Positions 1 to 4,546 of a stretch of DNA of 5,754 bases are shown here, piece after piece; within the stretch, counting starts at the first letter, position 1, and the number at the start of each line of letters is the position of its first letter. Where the stretch lies: positions 1 through 5,754 of the forward strand of contig PWPZ01000166.1 of assembly GCA_003556985.1 (NCBI GenBank), written 5' to 3'. A program made the translations under genes and the position numbers. The stretch is from Bacteroidota bacterium (GTDB lineage Bacteria; Bacteroidota; Bacteroidia; Bacteroidales; PUMT01). A model generated the notes under the pieces. That model saw nothing but the letters and a program-made list of their open reading frames with translations, was not told the origin of the DNA and did no database searches.

Positions 1-2
1 AC

Positions 3-128
3 CGCATCAGCCGTGAATCCAGGGGAGGTCATTTCACCCTTACCGGGGTGGTGGGGGCGGCAGCCGAGCCACAATCGCTGGTAGAAATATCAACCAGGTA
101 CGGCAACGTTGACCTGACCGCACGATAG
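3..128 (+). CDS. C-terminal end of a truncated gene, possibly a DUF4097-like beta-strand repeat envelope protein
   Basis: The frame starting at base 3 is open from the window edge to a TAG at 126-128, giving 41 residues; the start lies outside the window. The visible tail is rich in Thr, Val, Gly and Ser and ends in VEISTRYGNVDLTAR. Alternating polar and hydrophobic residues with a T-R-Y-G-N-V-D motif resemble the repeated strands of DUF4097 / 'head GIN' beta-helix proteins, which are common and usually exported in Bacteroidota. The other two frames stop early (TGA at 14-16, TAG at 82-84), and this stretch is more GC-rich than the following spacer, consistent with coding. The gene lies 74 bases upstream of the histidine kinase start on the same strand, so co-transcription is possible. 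The family assignment rests on one strand-like motif and is tentative. Confidence 0.5.
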   Translation, partial: RISRESRGGHFTLTGVVGAAAEPQSLVEISTRYGNVDLTAR

Positions 129-202
129 CTTCAAGCCTCACTGGCAAAACTTTTCCGGGAATAGTGCGGCCAAAGCAGTCGGGATTTTAAGAAAAAGTAA
201 AA

Positions 203-2269
203 ATGAACAGTTCACGGCATTATAGAGCCGAGGACTGTTTTTTCTTCTATGTGGTTGATATTCATAAATACTTTTATAATTTAGACGGTCAATTCAATCG
301 GGATAATTGTACTGGTAAAAAGTTATTTAACGGTTCCAAGATGGATGAATTAAGAGAAGAAGACGTAAGATTGGAAAAACTCTACTTTGAAAATCTTTTC
401 AAAGCAGCACCCGAGGCAATTGTTATAACCGATAATGATTCAAGGATACTAAGGGTCAATGATCAGTTCACAGTCCTTTTCGGGTATACCGCAGCTGAAG
501 TTATTGGGAATACCACCCGGTTGCTTCTGACACCTGATGATAAAATAGCCGAATGCATTTCCTTTAATTCACTTGTAAAAAAAGAGAGGACCATTATAAA
601 GGAAACCGTAAGACTGAAGAAGGATGGTACTCCGGTATTTGTTTCAATTGTCGGTTCTCCGATAACAATCGATAAAAACCGCATAGGTATTTTCAAGATA
701 TTCAGGAACATCAGCGAACAAAAGGTAACTGAAGAAGCGCTGCTGGAAAGCCAGGAGAAACTAAGGAGTATTTTTCAGAATTCACCCGATGCCATTATCC
801 TGACAACAATCGACGGCATCGTGATAGACAGGAACAATGCTGCCTTTGATCTTTTCGGCTCTTCGGATAAAAACCAGGGCAAGAAGTTTTCTTTGCTCAA
901 ACTGGTTACCCCCAGGGATCATAAACGGACTCTCAGCTTTATAAAAGCAGTTATAAGGAAGGAGAATGTAAAAAACAAGACCTTTACACTGGTAAAGGAC
1001 AACCGGAAAACTTTTATAGCCGAAATATCTGCCAGTCTGCTGAAAAATAAAAACATGGAGCCGGCCAATCTGATAATCATCGTTAAGGATATTACCGAGA
1101 GACTGCTTTATGAAAGAAGGCTTGAAGAAGCAAAAGAGAAGGCAATTGAATCCGATAAGCTCAAATCAGCTTTTCTGGCCAACATGTCACATGAGATCCG
1201 CACACCGATGAACGCCATAATAGGTTTTTCCAAGCTTCTCAGCTCCAACGAAATAAACGAGCCGGATAATACAGAGTATATAGAAATAATTAAAAATACA
1301 GGAAATTCCCTGCTGACGCTTATTGATGACATCATCGATCTTGCCAAAATCGAGGCGGGCGAGATCAATATTAACCAGGCAGCCTGCGATGTTCACAAGG
1401 TGATGAAGGAGCTGCATACTTTCTTTAACTCAGAAAGGGAAAGGCAAAATAAAAATAACGTAACACTTATACTTAAAATCCCAGGGGATCAAAAAGAACT
1501 CACAATATTAACCGATCATAACCGCTTCCGGCAGATATTTTCAAATCTGCTGAGTAATGCCATTAAATTTACAAAAAAAGGAAATATTGAACTCGGATAT
1601 AATATTGATAACAAAAATATAGAATTTTACGTAAGTGATACCGGTATAGGTATCCCAAAAGAAAAACAAAAGATCATATTTGAGCGGTTCAGGCAGGTGG
1701 AATTTCATTACAATAAGAAATTCGGGGGTACCGGACTTGGACTGGCAATTTCAAAAAATCTGGTTACTCTGCTTGGAGGTACCATTGCGGTGGATTCCGA
1801 AAAAGGTAAAGGTTCGGTATTCAGATTTACCCTCCCCCTGGTAAGAATGGAGAATTCAAATGAAATTGTAAAACAACCGCCCGTGATGAATATTCACAAC
1901 TGGAAAGGAAAGGTAATACTTATTGTTGAGGATAACGACCTCAACTCAAGGTTATTACAAAGAATGATAGAGCCTACCGGCGCAGAGATCATTATAGCAA
2001 AGGACGGAAAACCAGCAATAGAGGCATGTATGACCCGCGAAACGATTGATATTGTTCTGATGGATATACAGATGCCGGAGATGGACGGTTACGAGGCTAC
2101 GCGTACTATCAAGTCGCTTAACCCTCAAATTCCTGTGATCGCACAGACGGCATATGCCATGGCCGAAGAAAAGGAAAAAATAATTTTTGCCGGATGCGAT
2201 GATTATATATCAAAACCCATAAGACAAAAGGATCTCTTTATAACCCTGAGCAAATACCTGAACAAATAG
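203..2269 (+). CDS. Soluble hybrid sensor histidine kinase with two PAS domains and a C-terminal receiver
   Basis: This is a hybrid two-component sensor kinase: it should autophosphorylate on His and pass the phosphate to its own receiver Asp, then probably to a separate HPt protein. Domains in order are PAS1 (about residues 58-172), PAS2 (about 183-300), a short coiled-coil linker (300-320), HisKA with the H-box FLANMSHEIRTP (His330), HATPase with N-box Asn448/Asn452, G1 DTGIG (479-483), F-box IFERF and G2 GGTGLGLAI (508-516), and a receiver (about 570-688) with Glu576/Asp577, phosphoacceptor Asp621, Thr649 and Lys671. All key catalytic residues are present. No membrane segment or signal peptide is visible, so it probably senses a cytoplasmic signal through the PAS domains. 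There is no output or HPt domain. The start is uncertain: ATG 203 has an A-rich upstream stretch, but the first 46 residues match no domain and an in-frame ATG at 341 begins just before PAS1. The next gene starts 29 bases downstream. Confidence 0.95.
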   Translation: MNSSRHYRAEDCFFFYVVDIHKYFYNLDGQFNRDNCTGKKLFNGSKMDELREEDVRLEKLYFENLFKAAPEAIVITDNDSRILRVNDQFTVLFGYTAAEVIGNTTRLLLTPDDKIAECISFNSLVKKERTIIKETVRLKKDGTPVFVSIVGSPITIDKNRIGIFKIFRNISEQKVTEEALLESQEKLRSIFQNSPDAIILTTIDGIVIDRNNAAFDLFGSSDKNQGKKFSLLKLVTPRDHKRTLSFIKAVIRKENVKNKTFTLVKDNRKTFIAEISASLLKNKNMEPANLIIIVKDITERLLYERRLEEAKEKAIESDKLKSAFLANMSHEIRTPMNAIIGFSKLLSSNEINEPDNTEYIEIIKNTGNSLLTLIDDIIDLAKIEAGEININQAACDVHKVMKELHTFFNSERERQNKNNVTLILKIPGDQKELTILTDHNRFRQIFSNLLSNAIKFTKKGNIELGYNIDNKNIEFYVSDTGIGIPKEKQKIIFERFRQVEFHYNKKFGGTGLGLAISKNLVTLLGGTIAVDSEKGKGSVFRFTLPLVRMENSNEIVKQPPVMNIHNWKGKVILIVEDNDLNSRLLQRMIEPTGAEIIIAKDGKPAIEACMTRETIDIVLMDIQMPEMDGYEATRTIKSLNPQIPVIAQTAYAMAEEKEKIIFAGCDDYISKPIRQKDLFITLSKYLNK
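254..284 (+). promoter_or_regulatory. Candidate Bacteroidota-type promoter
   Basis: GTTG (254-257) is followed after exactly 19 bases by TAATTTAG (277-284), close to the Bacteroidota sigma-factor pattern TTTG-N19-TAnnTTTG with one mismatch in each box. If used, transcription would start near 290, making ATG 341 the start of the histidine kinase. It lies inside the longer version of the reading frame (ATG 203), so the two readings compete. Such AT-rich matches also arise by chance. Confidence 0.2.
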
Positions 2270-2298
2270 AAAAATATAACTTCTGAAACAGGATCAAA

Positions 2299-3297
2299 AT
2301 GATTTTACTACTGAAAGCTTTCATCTGCATTGCAATTGCCCTCTCACTTGCCTCCTCCGGATGCAGCGAAGGAGAAGCATCACAGAATAGTCCGGAAAAT
2401 GTTCCCGACTATGTGATCGCAATACACGGAGGGGCGGGTACGCTCAGCAGGGAAAGGATGACCGGGGAACAGGAAACGGAATACCGTGACAAACTGGATG
2501 AGGCCTTATCAGCCGGAGAGGAGATACTGAAGGCAGGTGGCAGCAGTCTGCAAGCGATACAGGCCGCTATAATGGTGATGGAAGACTCTCACCTTTTCAA
2601 CGCGGGAAAGGGAGCTGTTTTCACCAATCAAAAAAGAGTGGAACTGGATGCCTCGATAATGGATGGCAGGACACTGAATGCCGGAGCCATAGCTGGAGTT
2701 ACAGACATCAAAAATCCCATACTGGGCGCCATTGCCGTTATGGAAAACTCTCCCCATGTCATGATGGCCGGAGGCGGGGCTTCACAATTTGCCAGGGAGC
2801 AGGATCTGGAGATGGTTGAAAATTCTTATTTCCATACTCAGCGAAGGCTTGATGCAGTGATCAGGCAGATTGAACAGGATAAAAACGGAACTGTCGGTGC
2901 AGTTGCCCTTGATATGGAAGGAAATCTTGCTGCCGGCACCTCTACCGGGGGAATGTCAAATAAAAAATATGGAAGAATAGGCGATTCACCGATTATAGGG
3001 GCGGGTAATTATGCCAGCAATCAAACATGTGCCGTCTCTGCAACCGGCCACGGCGAGTACTTCATTCGCTGGGTGGTGGCATATGATATCTCGGCACTTA
3101 TGGAATACCGGGGACTCACCCTGGAAGAGGCATCAAATGAAGTGATTAACAACAAGCTTGTGGAAGCCGGAGCCACCGGAGGGGTCGTGGCGGTAGACCG
3201 GCACGGTAACGTGGCAATGCCGTTTAACACAACAGGAATGTACAGGGGATACGTAAAATCCACAGGAGAAAAGGAAATAGCCATCTTTGCCGACTAA
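2299..3297 (+). CDS. Exported isoaspartyl peptidase / L-asparaginase (Ntn-hydrolase, plant type)
   Basis: This enzyme family hydrolyses L-asparagine and the beta-linkage of isoaspartyl dipeptides. The precursor cleaves itself to expose an N-terminal catalytic Thr. Residues 36-332 match the family throughout: IHGGAGTLS near the start, the N-G-T-V-G-A-V autocleavage site with predicted cleavage between Gly197 and Thr198, Thr216 in GTSTGGM, Arg226 and Asp229 in the GRIGDSP loop, and Thr249-Gly250 in SATGHGE. Their spacing matches the E. coli IaaA residues Thr179, Thr197, Arg207, Asp210 and Thr230 as I recall them. The N-terminus has a Lys, a hydrophobic run and ASSG-Cys22, a slightly non-standard lipobox. 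The product is therefore probably an envelope lipoprotein; signal peptidase I cleavage is the alternative. The length (332, mature about 311) is normal and complete. AGGA lies a few bases before the ATG. The 29-base gap after the histidine kinase suggests a shared transcript. Confidence 0.93.
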   Translation: MILLLKAFICIAIALSLASSGCSEGEASQNSPENVPDYVIAIHGGAGTLSRERMTGEQETEYRDKLDEALSAGEEILKAGGSSLQAIQAAIMVMEDSHLFNAGKGAVFTNQKRVELDASIMDGRTLNAGAIAGVTDIKNPILGAIAVMENSPHVMMAGGGASQFAREQDLEMVENSYFHTQRRLDAVIRQIEQDKNGTVGAVALDMEGNLAAGTSTGGMSNKKYGRIGDSPIIGAGNYASNQTCAVSATGHGEYFIRWVVAYDISALMEYRGLTLEEASNEVINNKLVEAGATGGVVAVDRHGNVAMPFNTTGMYRGYVKSTGEKEIAIFAD

Positions 3298-3510
3298 CAA
3301 TTATGTTGTCTCACGAACCCGCCCGCATCAACCATCTTGATAACAACAGGTGCCGGCATTTCAAGGAACCCGGTCCACCGGACAATTTTAACAATTATAA
3401 ATCCCCCATGGTAACGGAAAGGTCAATCCGGGATTTATTTCCGAAGTTCTTTTGCCGGTTTTTGCGGCTACTTCACTGATAAGTTTTTACGATATTTTTG
3501 CTGTTAATTT
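3298..3510. other. Convergent intergenic region, left part: weak inverted repeats, no convincing gene
   Basis: This is the left part of the spacer between the plus-strand peptidase and the minus-strand kinase, where both transcripts should end. I see no recognisable gene. Three modest inverted repeats occur: TGTTGT/ACAACA (3304-3309 with 3343-3348) enclosing ATCAA/TTGAT (3327-3341); a perfect 9-base pair ATAAATCCC/GGGATTTAT (3397-3405 with 3430-3438, 24-base loop); and GAAGT/ACTTC (3443-3447 with 3470-3474) enclosing GCCG/CGGC, with TTTTT at 3484-3488. None is a classic GC-rich stem followed directly by a T-run, so no intrinsic terminator is called, though one of them may serve. Confidence 0.5.
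3397..3438. repeat. Perfect 9-base inverted repeat with 24-base loop, possible bidirectional transcription end
   Basis: ATAAATCCC (3397-3405) and GGGATTTAT (3430-3438) are exact reverse complements, 100 bases past the peptidase stop codon and between two convergent genes. The stem is AT-rich and the loop is long, with only a short pyrimidine-rich stretch following on the plus strand. A bidirectional terminator is possible because of the position, but the structure alone does not establish it. Confidence 0.3.
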
Positions 3511-3540
3511 CCGGAGCACTTTTCCCGGTATTTTCTCAGC

Positions 3541-3590
3541 ACAATTAATCCCGGCATTCTACCCGGGCAATTATTCCAGGCAATTATTCC
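3541..3590. repeat. 50-base direct repeat, copy 1
   Basis: This copy matches bases 3632-3681 at 47 of 50 positions. The differences are two C/T changes at 3562-3563 and one A/C change at 3578. The offset between copies is 91 bases, seven times the 13-base period, pointing to duplication of a block of units within the array. Confidence 0.85.
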
Positions 3591-3631
3591 CATCATCTTC
3601 TCCGCGCAATTAACCCCGGCATTTTCTCCGC

Positions 3632-3681
3632 ACAATTAATCCCGGCATTCTATTCGGGCAATTATTCCCGGCAATTATTCC
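3632..3681. repeat. 50-base direct repeat, copy 2, overlapping the kinase stop codon
   Basis: This is the second copy of the 50-base element at 3541-3590 (47 of 50 identical). Its right end contains the TTA at 3675-3677 that reads as the TAA stop of the minus-strand kinase gene, so the repeat crosses the gene's 3' boundary. Confidence 0.85.
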
Positions 3682-4349
3682 GGGAAATCCTTTTCTGCCT
3701 CCACTACGTCGTAATTCCTGTTCACGAGAAGATCGGCCCGGGGTTTCAGCGACTGCACATTTATATGCTCCCTTTCAAGTATCTGCATCCGGTACTCATC
3801 TGCCGGCTCCTTTCCCCGCATAAGCTGCGACATCTTGGTTTCATGGTAAGTAAGCTCAATAAACACCCTCATGTCAACCTCCTGGGTATTTATAGCATAA
3901 AGTCCGTCAATCACCAAAAGGTGTATCTTGTTAAAATTGGTAATCAGTCGGTCGATCTGATCGGGAATTATATCGATACAGGGCATTATTGTCTCCCGGT
4001 CTTCTTTAAAATCCCTTATATTCCGGTTAACAAGCCGCCAGTCATATTCATCTATTCCGACCGACTCCAGTCCGTTGGCCATCCTCCATTCCTTTCTCAG
4101 CAGTGGCGGCACAAGATAATAATTATCGGTATGTAGCACCTTAACCCTGATACCCTTTGATTTCAGAAGCAGCGCCAGTGAGTGCGACAATTCCGACTTG
4201 CCTGCACCCGACTCACCTGATATGGCAACTACATATTTATATTCCGGATCCTTTTTTTCCTTTTCCTTTTTATCGGCAAGTACCTTTCTCATTATAGATT
4301 CGGCGGCCGACTTATGGAGGTCGTTTATTAGCAAAACATCTCCCAACAT
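3675..4349 (-). CDS. P-loop kinase of the uridine kinase / phosphoribulokinase-like family, substrate unknown
   Basis: This is a cytoplasmic P-loop phosphotransferase of 224 residues, the usual length for uridine-kinase-type enzymes. Visible elements are a charged N-terminal segment (1-37, Lys/Glu-rich), Walker A G-E-S-G-A-G-K-S (45-52), a likely catalytic Asp75 in HTDNYY (comparable to the D-x-F-Y segment of uridine kinases), EYDW at 101-104 where uridine kinases have a substrate loop, a Walker-B-like strand LLVIDGLYAIN (144-154), a lid-like Arg-rich helix around 178-193, and LKPRADLLVN near the C-terminus. The P-loop differs from the G-x-S-x-S-G-K-T usual in true uridine kinases, so the nucleoside substrate is doubtful. 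The gene lies downstream of a GH65 phosphorylase on the same strand, which suggests a role in sugar metabolism. The ATG at 4349 follows an AT-rich leader; the hairpin at 4384-4424 may control it. The final codons lie in the 13-base repeat array. Confidence 0.85.
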   Translation of the reverse strand: MLGDVLLINDLHKSAAESIMRKVLADKKEKEKKDPEYKYVVAISGESGAGKSELSHSLALLLKSKGIRVKVLHTDNYYLVPPLLRKEWRMANGLESVGIDEYDWRLVNRNIRDFKEDRETIMPCIDIIPDQIDRLITNFNKIHLLVIDGLYAINTQEVDMRVFIELTYHETKMSQLMRGKEPADEYRMQILEREHINVQSLKPRADLLVNRNYDVVEAEKDFPE

Positions 4350-4383
4350 AAATTTCTAATTAAATTAATACATATTGTTCAAC

Positions 4384-4424
4384 ATGCAAGGCGTCATACC
4401 TTTAACGTAAATATGACCCTGCAT
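4384..4424 (-). promoter_or_regulatory. Strong imperfect hairpin in the GH65-kinase spacer, possible leader or intercistronic RNA structure
   Basis: On the minus strand the spacer folds as AUGCA-GG-GUCAUA-UUUA, loop CGU, UAAA, bulged GG, UAUGAC, bulged G, CC, bulged U, UGCAU: 17 base pairs with three small bulges and a triloop. The arms are at 4412-4424 and 4384-4398, and the inner stem at 4401-4411. It lies 35-75 bases before the kinase ATG and about 120 bases after the GH65 stop. It could be an mRNA-stabilising or attenuating element, or a DNA operator (GTCATA/TATGAC half-sites). It has no T-run after it, so it is not a typical terminator. Confidence 0.5.
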
Positions 4425-4546
4425 AATATAGAGGGAAGGATTCTCGGCAACGGACAGGTTCAGGTTCTTCATATACAGGGGTTTCGCGCGATCAACTCAT
4501 TCATAGCAGATCTTCCTGGAAAGAGTATTTTCAGCGTCCGGCATGT

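Larger units (their letters stand above)
3511..3683. repeat. Imperfect tandem array with a 13-base period (about 14 units)
   Basis: CC/GG boxes recur at 3511, 3525, 3538 (degenerate), 3551, 3563, 3576, 3589, 3602, 3616, 3628, 3642, 3654, 3668 and 3680: thirteen intervals of 12-14 bases averaging 13.0. Two unit types recur: CCGGGCAATTATT-like, and a pair of 14 plus 12 bases, CCGCACAATTAATC followed by CCGGCATTCTAT, forming a 26-base higher unit (3600-3625 and 3626-3651; a related copy is at 3535-3560). Each unit carries self-complementary CCGG and AATT tetramers. The array fills the right half of a convergent spacer and ends within the last codons of the minus-strand kinase gene. Its function is unknown. 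Confidence 0.85.

Noticed and set aside
3370..3381. CCGG-TCCA-CCGG hairpin followed by ACAATTTT as a terminator for the peptidase gene
   Set aside because: The 4-base stem is too short, and the T-run is brief and displaced. Pairing is no better than expected from the abundance of CCGG in this region.
3303..3479. A 58-codon plus-strand frame starting 5 bases after the peptidase stop
   Set aside because: It has no ribosome-binding or A-rich start context and no recognisable motif, and it covers the inverted repeats of a convergent spacer. It is probably a chance frame, although its position just after the peptidase gene was worth noting.
3511..3683. CRISPR array
   Set aside because: Unit length is 12-14 bases, there are no unique spacers of constant size, and no cas genes are in the window.
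3765..4136. A 123-codon plus-strand frame inside the kinase gene
   Set aside because: It lies antisense to a coding frame with clear kinase motifs, and its translation shows no domain.
4360..4390. Minus-strand promoter CTTG-N19-TAATTTAA for the kinase gene
   Set aside because: The -7 box has two mismatches, the predicted transcript would start only a few bases before the ATG, and the upstream box lies in the hairpin arm. Read-through from GH65 is at least as likely.
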